A DNA stretch of 64,000 nt from contig NW_022985557.1 in the NCBI RefSeq assembly GCF_010093815.1, forward strand, positions 992,001 through 1,056,000, read 5' to 3'. The position numbers were made by a program, and so were the translations under genes. The notes below the pieces were generated by a model, which saw nothing but the letters and a program-made list of their open reading frames with translations, searched no databases and had not been told where the DNA came from. Shown here in pieces: positions 48,114-58,568 of the stretch (position 1 is its first letter; each line of letters starts with the position of its first letter). This stretch comes from Pseudovirgaria hyperparasitica. Lineage: Eukaryota; Ascomycota; Dothideomycetes; Acrospermales; Acrospermaceae.

Positions 48114-49831
48114 ATGACCCCACTAACGCTTGGGAGGCAGGTCGTCCTACCAATGCCCCGCTGTCATTCTTCACGCCTCTTCGTGCCGTTCCAGCTACCT
48201 TTAAAACCTTTCTCTTGTTCTACTGCTCTTCGCCAACACTTTCCCTCTAATTCTTACAAGCTCGCGAATCGTCGCCCTATCCACAGTTCGTCGCGATTCC
48301 TCGAAGAAGACACCGTTTGGCCATATATACACAGTCCATACAAAGACATGACACCCCAGCTCGAACCATATTTCAAGCAGGTGGACGGCCTTGCAGACCA
48401 CTTCATTGAGCGCCTCCGTCAAGCTGTGGCTATCCCTTCGGTATCCGCCGAAGACGAGCGAAGACCAGATGTTGTCAAGGTTCGGCTCCAAGCCCCCAAA
48501 GCTGTATCTAGCCGACTAACATGAATCAGATGGGACACTTCCTTCACGAGGAGCTTAAGAAGCTGGGGGTGGAGACGGAATTGCGGCCTCTCGGCAAGCA
48601 GCCACACAAGGAACACCTCGACCTTCCCCCAATCGTGCTTGGTCGGTACGGTAACGATAAGAACAAGCGTACTATCTTGGTATACGGACACTACGATGTA
48701 CAGCCCGCCAACAAGGAAGACGGATGGAACACGGAACCTTTCGAACTGTCAATAGATGACAAGGGTCGTATGTTTGGAAGAGGTAGCACTGACGACAAAG
48801 GCCCTGTTCTCGGCTGGCTGAACGCTATCGAGGCTCACCAGAAGGCTGGGCTTGACTTTCCCGTGAATCTGCTCATGTGCTTTGAAGGAATGGAGGAGCA
48901 TGGGTCCGAGGGTCTGGACGATTTCATTATGGAGGAGGCCCAGAAATACTTCAAGACCGCCGACGCTGTGTGTATTTCAGACAATTACTGGCTCGGAACT
49001 GAAAAGCCATGTCTTACATACGGTCTTCGTGGAGTACAATACTACTCCCTGGAAGTCAGCGGCCCAGGGCAAGATCTTCACAGTGGCGTCTTTGGCGGTA
49101 CTGCACACGAGCCTATGACAGATTTGGCAAAGATAATGTCAAGTTTGGTTGACGTGGATGGAACTATTAAGATCAAGGGCATTGCTGAGCAGGTCGCCCC
49201 AGTCACTGATGAAGAGAAGGGTCTCTACAAAGACATCGCATTCACCATGGACAACCTATACGAGTCTCTTGGAAGTAAGACCGGTATCTTCCCTGATAAG
49301 GAGCGTACGTTGATGGGCCGCTGGCGATATCCGTCGTTGTCGCTACACGGGATCGAGGGCGCATACAGTGCCCCTGGCGCTAAGACAGTGATCCCCGCCA
49401 AAGTCATTGGCAAGTTCAGTATCCGAACGGTTCCTAACCTCGATATCGACGAAGTCAACAAGTGTGTTGAAGAGCACGTAAACGCCGAATTCGCCAAGCT
49501 CAACTCAAAGAACACCTGTAAAGTATTCTGTCAGCACGCTGGAAAGTGGTGGGTGGCCAGTCCGAAACACTGGAACTTCACTGCCGCAGCTAAGGCTGTC
49601 GAGAGCGTGTTCAAGGTCAAGCCAGACTTGACCAGAGAGGGCGGCAGTATCCCTGTCACCTTAACATTTGAGCAAGCTACTGGCAAGAACGTACTTCTTT
49701 TGCCAATGGGTAGTTCTACAGATGCTGCCCATTCGACAAATGAGAAGCTGGACCGATATAACTACATCGAGGGTATTAAGTTGCTAGGCTCATATCTTCA
49801 CTATGTAGCAGAGGAACCCATGAACAATTAG
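48114..49831 (+). CDS. DUG1: Cys-Gly metallodipeptidase (Dug1/CNDP2, M20 family)
   Basis: Zinc or manganese M20 peptidase that cleaves Cys-Gly in glutathione recycling. Exons are 48114-48479 and 48530-49831 with a 50-nt intron (unusual GTTCGG donor; CTAAC branch; CAG acceptor), giving 555 residues. Metal ligands are visible in VYGHYDVQP (His and following Asp), GRGSTDDKGP, CFEGMEEHGSEG and ISDNYWLG, with the last His in AHSTNEKLDR. The dimerisation domain has the GPGQDLHSGVFGG motif. From the second in-frame ATG (48348) the protein would be 477 residues, the normal cytosolic Dug1 size. The 78 residues before it are Arg/Ser/Pro-rich with few acids, like a mitochondrial presequence. Confidence 0.93.
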
Positions 49832-50019
49832 GACATACAGAGCATGTGAAGTCGCTACTTCCACCGTACAGAATAAAGCTAAGGCATGTATTAATACAAA
49901 GAATACATGACCGTACAGAGCAGTCAGTGCTTCGCCAGATCTCTATGTAAAGCCACATGCACAAGTCTGCACAGCAATCCGCCCTCTTAAAGTACCATCT
50001 ATTCAGTAGTCTCAATCTC

Positions 50020-50628
50020 TTAAGCATCCCTTCTCGCCAGAACCCTCCTCTTCTCCCTATCCTCCCTCGCCTCCCGTCTCTTCGTTCCCCATTTCTCCGC
50101 ATCTGCCGCCATCCTCGCCTTATCCCTCTTTATTCCCTCGGGGCTATTATGCACCAACGCAACTAGGAACGGGCTACAGTCAAACTTCCTCGCCAGCGCA
50201 TTCCTTGTCCACTTTAGTGGGTCATCCATCCGCAACCTCCTGATCTCTGCAACCTGCTCCGCATTTAAGTGGTATTTCTTCTCATAGGCGTTCCCGGTAA
50301 TCTGAGGCAAAGGGCCCTTGCGCGTTGCTGAAGCGGCCGTGAGTGGGTTTGAAGCGAGCAGTGCACGACGAGGGTCGCTACGCGGTAGGAATTTGAGCGG
50401 CGTGTGGTAGATATTGGGCGTAGAGGATGGCGGATTGAAGACGATATGGTCGTGTGGAATAGAGGTGTTTGAGTGTACGGCGGAGTTTTGGAGTCGCAGG
50501 GCTTTCGTGTGGCGCCGCGTAGTTGCTGCAGTACGTTTGGTGGTTTGTGGGAGAAACGAGGGCCGTAGGAGAGGGCGTAGGGCGAGAGTGGTTGTGGACA
50601 GGCAGGTTGGCACCTTTGTTATTGACAT
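50020..50628 (-). CDS. MRPL20: Mitochondrial large ribosomal subunit protein MRPL20 (mL58)
   Basis: Mitochondrion-specific protein of the large ribosomal subunit. It is a single exon of 202 residues. The N-terminal 45 residues are Thr/Arg-rich without acids, a presequence. The family core is YHLNAEQVAEIRRLRMDDP, then KWTRNALARKFDCSPFLVALV, followed by an Arg/Lys/Glu-rich C-terminal helix. The start ATG at 50628 is the only one that includes the presequence. Confidence 0.87.
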   Translation of the reverse strand: MSITKVPTCLSTTTLALRPLLRPSFLPQTTKRTAATTRRHTKALRLQNSAVHSNTSIPHDHIVFNPPSSTPNIYHTPLKFLPRSDPRRALLASNPLTAASATRKGPLPQITGNAYEKKYHLNAEQVAEIRRLRMDDPLKWTRNALARKFDCSPFLVALVHNSPEGIKRDKARMAADAEKWGTKRREAREDREKRRVLARRDA

Positions 50629-50935
50629 GTTGATGAAGATGGAGAGACCTGTGGTGCAGAAGGTTTCGCTATTGCATTATGTCGATCGAGGCTTGGGGAT
50701 ATGCTCGTGATAGTTCGTATAGGAGCTTGAAAGTTTGCGGGAGCGGAAGCCGAAGTCCTCCTTCGGGTGTTCTTCGGTACTTTCGAAGCTCAAACACCCG
50801 ACGTCAAATTATGCTAGCATTTAATTCTTCCCAACAATTATTCTCATACTGATTTATTTGTTTTATGCATCTACTTGAAAGCTACCCGTCGCTGTTCATA
50901 GCTAGCTACTGACGTTACGGTAGAGCTCTCGCAAC
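50629..50935. other. Divergent promoter, MRPL20 / SRPBCC protein
   Basis: About 300 bases containing an imperfect inverted repeat-like run (CTTCGGGTGTTCTTCGG) near 50761. No gene. Confidence 0.45.
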
Positions 50936-51484
50936 ATGTCACCCGTACTGAAATGCCACGCAGAAACTCACATCAATGCACCTGCGAGTCTTGTATATTC
51001 CCTCCTCACCGACCTATCCCAATGGCCTGTTTGGAACGAAATGGTTCCTCAAGTAACAATCGCGTACAGTCCATCAGCCGATAGTGCGAACACAGATATG
51101 CGTATGAGACTCGGTCAGCGTCTCCAGTTTCATGTCCGAATGCCCATGTTCGGCGTCAGACGTCATGTTCCTGGAGGATCTGTTGAAGAGATAGTTCGGC
51201 TTGATCCTGCTCCAACTGATAGTCCCAGCCGTGTCGAATGGAATCAACGAGGTATTCCGCAGACCTTACTCCGGACGAATCGCGTCAATATCATCGAACC
51301 ATCTGCCGAAGTCGATGGTACATGTACATATACTTCTTACATGACCTTCGATGGTCCGATGGCGTATTCAGTCAAGCTATTCCAGGGCGGATCATTGCAG
51401 ACTGAAATCGGTCGTTGGGTTCACAATTTGAAGAACGAAGCCGAGAGACGATATCAACAGTCAGAAGAGACAAAAGAACCTTAA
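50936..51484 (+). CDS. SRPBCC-fold (polyketide cyclase/START-like) protein
   Basis: A single exon of 182 residues with the helix-grip pattern of SRPBCC proteins: an opening strand KCHAETHINAPASLVYSLL, then TDLSQWPVWNEMVP, the RVEWNQRG strand near 100, and a long C-terminal helix (QTEIGRWVHNLKNEAERR). Such folds bind hydrophobic ligands or act as cyclases; many fungal members are uncharacterised. There are no catalytic residues to define a reaction and no signal peptide. It ends 6 bp from the stop of the convergent glycosyltransferase gene. Confidence 0.75.
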   Translation: MSPVLKCHAETHINAPASLVYSLLTDLSQWPVWNEMVPQVTIAYSPSADSANTDMRMRLGQRLQFHVRMPMFGVRRHVPGGSVEEIVRLDPAPTDSPSRVEWNQRGIPQTLLRTNRVNIIEPSAEVDGTCTYTSYMTFDGPMAYSVKLFQGGSLQTEIGRWVHNLKNEAERRYQQSEETKEP

Positions 51485-51490
51485 ATCTCT

Positions 51491-53029
51491 TTACGTTTTG
51501 CCGTAGGTCTTCATCACGTGCTGAAAGGTGCTCACGAAGTCTGATTCATGTACCTCGACATCATCCGACTGCCAACTAGGACTCTTGAAACTCGCGCCAG
51601 ACTTCTCTTCTCCTCCGCCTTGTATCTTAAAGTATCCAATATGTTTTAGACCGGCGATATTCTCGAATCCTTTACATTGCAGACCCGGCGGCATGATATC
51701 GATAATGGTCGAGCCTTCCGGCATGAAGATACTATGCGTCATACCAGCTCCATGGACACCAATGAGCACTGTCGTATTGCTGATGACTTCCAACTGCTCT
51801 CCAAAAGACATTTCGGTAAAGTCCACAGTATCGATCGTTGCATCTGGGTATTTCTGCGCGATTCCAGCGAGTAGTTGATCTTGGTGAACAAATCGTCTAT
51901 TGCCTTTGCGATCCAGGAAGGTGATCCTGACGTTGTGATCGGTGATTGCCTTATCCACAACCTCGAAAGTCTTGAGGACACGATCACTGAACGTCTTGAC
52001 TAGCTCCGACTGCCAACAGTTGAGCTTCTCCCAGTCACCTTGCCAGATCGGATTGCTTCCTCCAGACAGTGGAATCACCACCTGCTTAAAATACCCCCTC
52101 TTCTCAACATTCATATTCGCATATTCTTCCATTCGCAGCGGCTTCTTTCCACCGCTGAACACAGTCCACAGATCTGCATATGGTTCCATCTTGATATGTG
52201 AATCGACAAAAACGACCTGCACATCATTTGACTGCGCAAAAGCCTCGAAGCCGAGCGTGTCCATAGTCAGCCAGAATGACCAAATCTCTAATAACGAGTG
52301 CCAGAGATTCCCTGGTAGCTCACGCTTAACAAGAACGACTGTGCCTCCGCGCTGGCTGGATATCTGCTGCTCTTTTTGCTCTGGCGTGCCGATGCGAAAT
52401 GTCTCTCTCAGCACATTTGGAACTCCTGTATCGTACATATATGTCGGTAGTCTCGAGAGAGCGTCTGGTGTACAGTCGAGGTCGAAGCGTGAGGTCGTTG
52501 CGTCGAATCTTGCGCCTTCAACCACGCAAAATGCATCCCGGCGACCGTGAGTGATCCCTACGTCGTGGCACGCAAAGGTCGAACCAACGTTCTGCGTCGA
52601 GCACATCTGCGTTACCGAAGACCGCAAAGCATGGATGTAGGTATGGTTGAATGCTAAGTCGCACCACTGAGATATTCCCTGATCTAATACCGCTCCGTTA
52701 TTAATGTACGTAGGGATCTGCTCTCTGTGAATGTCGACTGAGCCGTTCACGATTGGTGCCGATTGAGGACACGGTATAAGGTGGCCGGATGGTACCACTC
52801 TGTCGTGACCTCCCACGATGGTAGTAAAGACGTGTATAAAGCCATGGTGCGAAACCTCCAGGACAGCGATGCATAGAACGAAAATAAGAAACCCTCGTAC
52901 CAATTGGGAAGGCGATGCGCGGAACAACATATCAGCAATTCCAATGCAATGGGAATAAAGACGATGACCAATACTATTCACGACTTTCGGATGCCGATGA
53001 TCATATACATACCAGCTTTGAGAAGCCAT
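51491..53029 (-). CDS. Family 61 glycosyltransferase (EOGT/DUF563-like)
   Basis: Type II membrane protein of the secretory pathway. It is a single exon of 512 residues. One hydrophobic anchor lies at about residues 45-63 (VRGFLIFVLCIAVLEVSHH), with the catalytic part lumenal and carrying several N-glycosylation sequons. The GT61 core is recognisable from VVLVKRELPGNLWHSLLEIW, through FLDRKGNRRFVHQDQL, to the signature TVLIGVHGAGMTHSIFMPEG and the IIDIMPPGLQCKGFENIAGL end. GT61 includes xylosyl-, arabinosyl- and O-GlcNAc transferases; the donor sugar cannot be read here. Confidence 0.88.
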   Translation of the reverse strand: MASQSWYVYDHRHPKVVNSIGHRLYSHCIGIADMLFRASPSQLVRGFLIFVLCIAVLEVSHHGFIHVFTTIVGGHDRVVPSGHLIPCPQSAPIVNGSVDIHREQIPTYINNGAVLDQGISQWCDLAFNHTYIHALRSSVTQMCSTQNVGSTFACHDVGITHGRRDAFCVVEGARFDATTSRFDLDCTPDALSRLPTYMYDTGVPNVLRETFRIGTPEQKEQQISSQRGGTVVLVKRELPGNLWHSLLEIWSFWLTMDTLGFEAFAQSNDVQVVFVDSHIKMEPYADLWTVFSGGKKPLRMEEYANMNVEKRGYFKQVVIPLSGGSNPIWQGDWEKLNCWQSELVKTFSDRVLKTFEVVDKAITDHNVRITFLDRKGNRRFVHQDQLLAGIAQKYPDATIDTVDFTEMSFGEQLEVISNTTVLIGVHGAGMTHSIFMPEGSTIIDIMPPGLQCKGFENIAGLKHIGYFKIQGGGEEKSGASFKSPSWQSDDVEVHESDFVSTFQHVMKTYGKT

Positions 53030-54053
53030 ATGTTTCGCTCAGCCAAGTAGCGGGACGACTCGAATTCCAGCACAAGGACCTCCATTGCGCCCCATAAGCG
53101 CCTACGCCTCTCAAGTTCCCGCACTCATCCACATGCGGGTAACATTCTAAGGGCTTACTGCCTCATATGGCATAGGTACGTTGGACTTGATGCTATAAAG
53201 CTGTGCCATAACTCTAAGCAACCTAGACCAAGGATGCTAGTACCTGTTGAGGCTCACTGGGGCCGTCATCATGGGCGCAGAGTGGTATTTTAGGGCTTAT
53301 GTTGGAGTTGGTGTTTTCGTGGGCTATTACTACGCGGCATGACATAGGTAACATTTGCGTTCTTCGTGTCTGATCTATTTAGTGAGATTTACGCCACGTT
53401 GGCGCCCTTGTCCTTACCCTGGCAGGCTAAATATACCTCACGTTCCGAGGACTAGTCACTTTACGTTAGGGTCTCACTAGCTTAGCTGCATAGATCTAGC
53501 GTATGCACAGGTCTGCAAATAAGTCGACCTGAATACGAATTCTTATCCTTGTTTTCAAATCTACGGCAAGATGTTCCATACTTGTATAAAATACCAACAG
53601 TAATTCTGCTTGCTAAAGGGCTATTGTGGTCGCCTTCAGACTTGGCTATGTTCACAATCTAGAGTTCCTGGTACGGCGTTGGCGCATCAGACTACGCCCC
53701 GGAGGAGTTCAATACCACTATCTCGTCGCACGAGACTTTCCACCCCAATTATTATATATCTAGTCCAGTACTACACAAGCACGAGAATTCTGCGAGGCTG
53801 ATGGCTCCGATTAAAGACCTCGCCTGAAGAGGTCGTCAGAAGATATTAGTTTCTGCAGAGACTTCGATTTGAGTTATTGGTTCTCAAAGCTGTGTGAAAA
53901 CCTAAACGATATGCCACTTCGTCATGTTGAGCAGCATCCGAGCTGTGCAATGGTCCTCTTGTACGAACCGTAGGTTCCTAGAGAGGATGGTAGGACCGCC
54001 CTTCGTCATTCCTCTGCGACAGTATTGCATGACGTTGAAAGCCCGTGGTTGAT
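53030..54053. other. Intergenic region
   Basis: About 1 kb between two minus-strand genes. Low coding potential and no repeat or RNA gene recognised. Confidence 0.5.
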
Positions 54054-55424
54054 CTACGTATCAAGCATGTTGGTCGCATGAAGCGCACTCCAGACCTCAC
54101 TCGCAAGTGCTGGTGACTGGAAGGCGACGCCCAGTTCCTGACTGGTATACCAGCTTGCGCGGTCCATGTTGCCGCTTCCTAATATGACCCATTCCTTGTC
54201 GACAATCGTACATTTTATATGGCTTTGTACAGGAACATTCCTCTGGGCGTCAATTGCTGAACCAGGCTTGAAGAACCATATCTCTAGCGTGCCTGGGATC
54301 TTGAGACCTGCCTCTGGATCGCGCTGTGAGTATGCTGCTTGGTGGGCTTTATACCGTTTGACAAGCTTCTTCAAACATCTTTTTGTCGTAGTTCCTGCCG
54401 TGACAATTTGCTCTAGGATCATAAGTCGTGCTGAGGTAACAATGGTCACATTGACGCCACGAACCAGTGTGGCTAGAAGAGCTGACAGCACAGGAGGTGA
54501 GGTTAGATTGGGTGTTTGTATGTAGATGTCTTTCGAAGCTTTCTCCAGGAGACGTAGTAGGAACCGGTTCAGCGGAGTCTCCGGATATGGTGTCACCGCC
54601 TGTTCCGTGAAAGGACTCCAACTTGGGTTCCGTCTATGAGGTGATGGTAGAAAGACTGTCAGCATGGAACGTGTATCTGTCACACGACGATGGCAAAATT
54701 TGGGATGTAGATGCTCTTGGCTAGTGAATTCTGGTATTTGTCTTGGTAGATCGAGTTGACCAGACTCTCCAGGCATAATATCCGGAAGAGGATCTTTACG
54801 TGCCCAAAATGATTGATAGAACTGCACAAATTGTTGCACGACAGGGCCTGACAGCTCTATGCCACCTTCGAACCAGGACTCCCAGCTCACATTACAGCTT
54901 GGCAACCATGCAGTCTTGCGGTCAATGATTACATATTTAGGATGCATGACACTGAAGGGAAGGACGAATATGCTTTTGATCTGTAAATCCAGTCCAGGTA
55001 GTTCCTGAGGTGGAGGCAGATACAGATGCGATGTCCATTTGTCTTTGGGCCAGATCTGACCGTCCAGTGAGGTTGTGTGGAATAGCTTCTGAATCAATGA
55101 TAAGGATGAGAATGCGATCCGAACACGTATGGTAGCTCCTAGGATCTCAGCTTTTCGGGAGAGCATTCGTAGGGCATGACTGAGCTTCTCCTGGGAGTTA
55201 GACTTGGCCCAAAAGCAGGTGACGAAGATGACTTCATGTTCTGCTGCTTCGATATATGGTGCTATCGCATCAAATATATCTGCGCCTGTTCCCAGAACGA
55301 AATTGTGCGCTGTAGATGTTGTAACTAGGGCAGTCGGATCAGCAGCGAAGTAGTTTGGGTCATCTCGCTGGAAGTTTTTAGAAGCGTCTAGTAGAACAGA
55401 CTTCCAGTAAGCTGTAGGGCTCAT
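54054..55424 (-). CDS. Phospholipase D-like protein (two HKD motifs)
   Basis: A single exon of 456 residues. Two PLD catalytic motifs are present: HPKYVIIDRKTAWLPSCNVSW near residue 165 and HIKCTIVDKEWVILGSGNMD near 410. Each has HxKx4D, but the first lacks the Gly of the usual GGxN context. There are no PX, PH or C2 domains and no signal peptide. The layout resembles bacterial cardiolipin-synthase-like PLDs, which occur as single-domain proteins in filamentous fungi. A phospholipid substrate is likely but unproven. The ATG at 55424 is used; the frame extends two codons further upstream without an ATG. Confidence 0.85.
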   Translation of the reverse strand: MSPTAYWKSVLLDASKNFQRDDPNYFAADPTALVTTSTAHNFVLGTGADIFDAIAPYIEAAEHEVIFVTCFWAKSNSQEKLSHALRMLSRKAEILGATIRVRIAFSSLSLIQKLFHTTSLDGQIWPKDKWTSHLYLPPPQELPGLDLQIKSIFVLPFSVMHPKYVIIDRKTAWLPSCNVSWESWFEGGIELSGPVVQQFVQFYQSFWARKDPLPDIMPGESGQLDLPRQIPEFTSQEHLHPKFCHRRVTDTRSMLTVFLPSPHRRNPSWSPFTEQAVTPYPETPLNRFLLRLLEKASKDIYIQTPNLTSPPVLSALLATLVRGVNVTIVTSARLMILEQIVTAGTTTKRCLKKLVKRYKAHQAAYSQRDPEAGLKIPGTLEIWFFKPGSAIDAQRNVPVQSHIKCTIVDKEWVILGSGNMDRASWYTSQELGVAFQSPALASEVWSALHATNMLDT

Positions 55425-55747
55425 AATCAATCAAGGCTATACAACGAAGAACCCGGGCCGCTGGTGCGAATCATCAGTATCAATGATGAATTGGATGCAT
55501 CGGCAAAGGAAACCTGAAACTCGAGTTTTTGGCCCAGGTAGGTCTAGCTCTCGATCCCCTGATCAGATCTTATCTAATCAGGTCGGTACCATCATAGCCC
55601 CTCCATTTCCTACCAGTCGTTTCCCCATGACTCTAAAGACCCTTCTTCCTTTGCTTAAACGAGACGCTGACAGCTCGAGCGAAGTTCTTGACACCAAACA
55701 CTTGATTATATACCACCAGTAACCCAATCCAGATCCAGCGCTCAACT
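55425..55747. other. Divergent promoter, PLD-like / CCDC124 family gene
   Basis: About 320 bases; a 79-codon + strand frame here lacks any family resemblance and stops before the next gene. Confidence 0.5.
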
Positions 55748-56466
55748 ATGCCTAAGAAAGCTGCGGGCGAAAACTCTAAAAAGGCCGCAGGCAACGCCCG
55801 CAAAGCCGACGCCGCGGCCGCAAAGCAAGCGGAAGCGGACAAAAAGGCAGCAGCCGCAGAAGCCGAGCAATGGTCTAAAGGCTCTAAGTCTAATTCCAAA
55901 GCGTATTCCGTTCCAATCTGCTTCTAGATCCCGACTTCCACTGAAATCCATATAGTGCCGCAGCAGAAGAGAAACAAGCTGAGGCTCTGCGCAAAAAAGC
56001 CGAAAAAGCAGCCCTTCTCGCTGAAGAAGAAGCCTCACTTCCCTCCAAGCCCAAAGGCGCCGGCGCCAAAAAGGCAGAGAAGAAACCCAGAGGCATAGAT
56101 TCGGCATTTAGTGATCTTGACGGTCAAACTTCAAAAAAGGCTACATCACTCAACGCAACCGGCATTGACAATGCGCTTGACGCGCTATCTCTGACGTCTA
56201 ACACCAATGAGAGCATAGACCGGCATCCAGAGAGGAGATTCAAAGCAGCATATACCCAGTATGAGGAGCGAAGATTAGAAGAGATGAAAGATGAGAAAGG
56301 ACTGAGGCGAAACCAGAAGATTGACCAGATACGCAAGGAATTTGAGAAACATCCAGACAACCCATTCAATCAGGTCGCAGGGAAGTTCAACAGTACGCGG
56401 GAAGAGTTAAGGGATATTGCGGCGGGTGAGAGGGACAAGACAGAGAGGAGGCTTGGAGGGCAGTGA
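55748..56466 (+). CDS. CCDC124/Lso2-Oxs1 family ribosome-associated protein
   Basis: Homologue of human CCDC124 and yeast Lso2, which bind ribosomes and help them recover from stationary phase or stress. Exons are 55748-55902 and 55956-56466 with a 53-nt intron, giving 221 residues. The start MPKKAAGENSKKAAGNARKA is the ribosome-binding basic helix. An Ala/Lys/Glu-rich coiled coil follows to about 95. The C-terminal domain has the near-invariant DRHPERRFKAAYTQYEE and ends HPDNPFNQVAGKFN. It is longer than yeast Lso2 and close to the full CCDC124 type. The intron sits inside the coiled coil. Confidence 0.9.
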
Positions 56467-57163
56467 TGTCATTGTGATAGCAAGAACCATTCTCGGCTAC
56501 CAGTATGGCCCTGACGGTTGTCTTTAGACTGCATGTTCTCCGTGAAATATGCTAATATACCGGATCTGGTACTCTGCTTCTCATACAGCACACGCTTCAT
56601 AAGAGACATATTTGGAAGCCTGAGGCAGAAAGTGTGGGCTAGAAGAATTGGAAAAGGTACATCAATTTGACTCTTGTTCACGCATCTAGAAAAATCAGAC
56701 AATTGCTCTCTAGGTTCACGACATGCGAAGTCGTCTAGGTCGTCGCCCAGGTATCCGCACACGTCAACAAGAATGGACTATGTTGTACGTTGACACCAAC
56801 AACAATCGACAGTATGACTAGATGATATGACGGTATCTTTTGGATCTCCGCCTGTATTGACAGCATGATACCATAAAATGCTGTCAAGTAAATGCAAAAT
56901 GCTGGCTTTGACTAGAACCAATCAAGTCAAGAAAACAATTCTCGTCTGCTGGGTAGCAAGCATGAGTGGAATAGAGTAGCCGGGTCCCAATAACAGCATC
57001 ACGCGACTAGCAATGACACGATGAGACAAGATAAACATATTCAGTTCCTGCGGCACGTTTCGCAGCACTCATGTTCTTCATCCTACAAGAGACTGCAGAA
57101 ACGCTATTGGTGCTGTAGAAGAGGGCCCCTGTTAACAACATCTGAACTCCACCTCCAGCTCAA
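56467..57163. other. Convergent intergenic region
   Basis: About 700 bases with short frames only; nothing recognised. Confidence 0.5.
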
Positions 57164-58568
57164 CTAAACGACTCCCTCCTCCTTCGCCCTCCTTTCCCTC
57201 TGCCTCCTTGCTTTCGCCGCCGCTCTAGGTGAGAAGATCCTCCTCAAACCCAACCATGGCGTATTGACCGGACTCTCACCTGTGTAGATGAAGGCATCAT
57301 ACAAGAAGCCACCAAACGTACAACCACAGAACGGCGCCACGATCGGTACCCAAAAGTAATAGCCCCCTGCAGACCACACCTCAGATCCATAGCCCACCGC
57401 GTAACTCATCAATCTTGGTCCAAAATCACGCGCAAGATTGATCGCGTATCCAGTCTCAACGCCGAAACATGCGCCAATACCAAATATGAGAAAGAACAGC
57501 GCGAGGGGAAACCATTTGTCGCCCTTGCTGCCGCCCATGTTTCCATTATCCTTGAGTGCAAATATGACGAACATGAGGACCGCACTCGCGATGAATTCAG
57601 AGAAGAACTGACTTGCTCGGGTCAAGTATGCTTTAGGGTAAGTGCAAAATATTCCTGCGGTGGCAGTTGAGCTGGGTGGCACGGTGCGAACGTTGTGGCC
57701 TTCGAAGTCGTTTATTGCGTTGATGTAGTTTGCGTATACGACGCCAGACGCAACGAAGCCGCCTAATAATTGTGCGAGCAAGTACAGGGGAAAACGCCGC
57801 CAGGGAAGTTTACGGTAAAGGCACGAACAGAATGTTACGGCTGGGTTCAGGTAAGCACCGCTATCTCCTGCGACATATATGCCTAGCATGATGCCTATAC
57901 CCCAACTGCGTGGTCGTCAGCATGATTCAATTGGCATAGAGCTGTTCAAATGAGTGATTAATGAGATATCAGCTAACTAACCCCCAGGAGATTGACTGAT
58001 ACGACCCATAGCCGTTCCCTCCAGGTGCCGTCGTATCGCCTACACTTAGCAACACCTGCGCGACGGCCCCGTTTCCAAAGAGTATCAGGATGAATGTGCC
58101 CCAGAACTCGGCAAATGGCTCACGCAGTGTCAATTTGATCTTGCTCCATATCAAATGATTATGTGGCTCTTCGTCGTGCTCGTCGATGATGGGCACGGTC
58201 GGGTGAAGACCCAAGCGCTGTCGTGTTTTCTGAAGGGTCGGGAGTGATGAGGCTCTGCTTTCTTTGCGTGTGACGAGATCGAACGTGGATGGCTGTTGTG
58301 TTGAGATGGTTTCGAGGTGTTGTGTATGACTGGGTGAGGGAAGGGGAATGGTAGTGCGGGAGTCATGAAAATAGGTGAAAGGGGCCGACTGAGTGCGGTT
58401 ATAGTGATAACGTTGATCGTGTTGAGGGCCTCTCGGTGAGCTCTGAGACAGTTCTGGCTCATAGTCTTTCTGTGTATATTCCTCTTGTGTACTTGAACGG
58501 CGTGAGAAATGTCGGTAGTATTGCTGATCACCGAGTTCGTCACCGTCAACAGCACCGGGGGCTGCCAT
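57164..58568 (-). CDS. Aquaglyceroporin (MIP family, Fps1-like)
   Basis: Membrane channel for glycerol or water, likely part of osmotic adaptation. Minus-strand exons are 58568-57982 and 57905-57164, with a 76-nt intron (GTTAGT donor, CAG acceptor), giving 442 residues. The first 145 residues are a polar cytoplasmic tail. Six membrane helices follow. The first half-helix motif is SGAYLNPAVTF (canonical NPA); the second is TGYAINLARDFGPR, that is NLA instead of NPA. An NLA motif and a long N-tail are also features of yeast Fps1. The Arg after the second motif (NLARD) is the selectivity-filter residue, and Asp follows as in glycerol facilitators. The ATG at 58568 follows an upstream TTG without better context. 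Confidence 0.92.
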
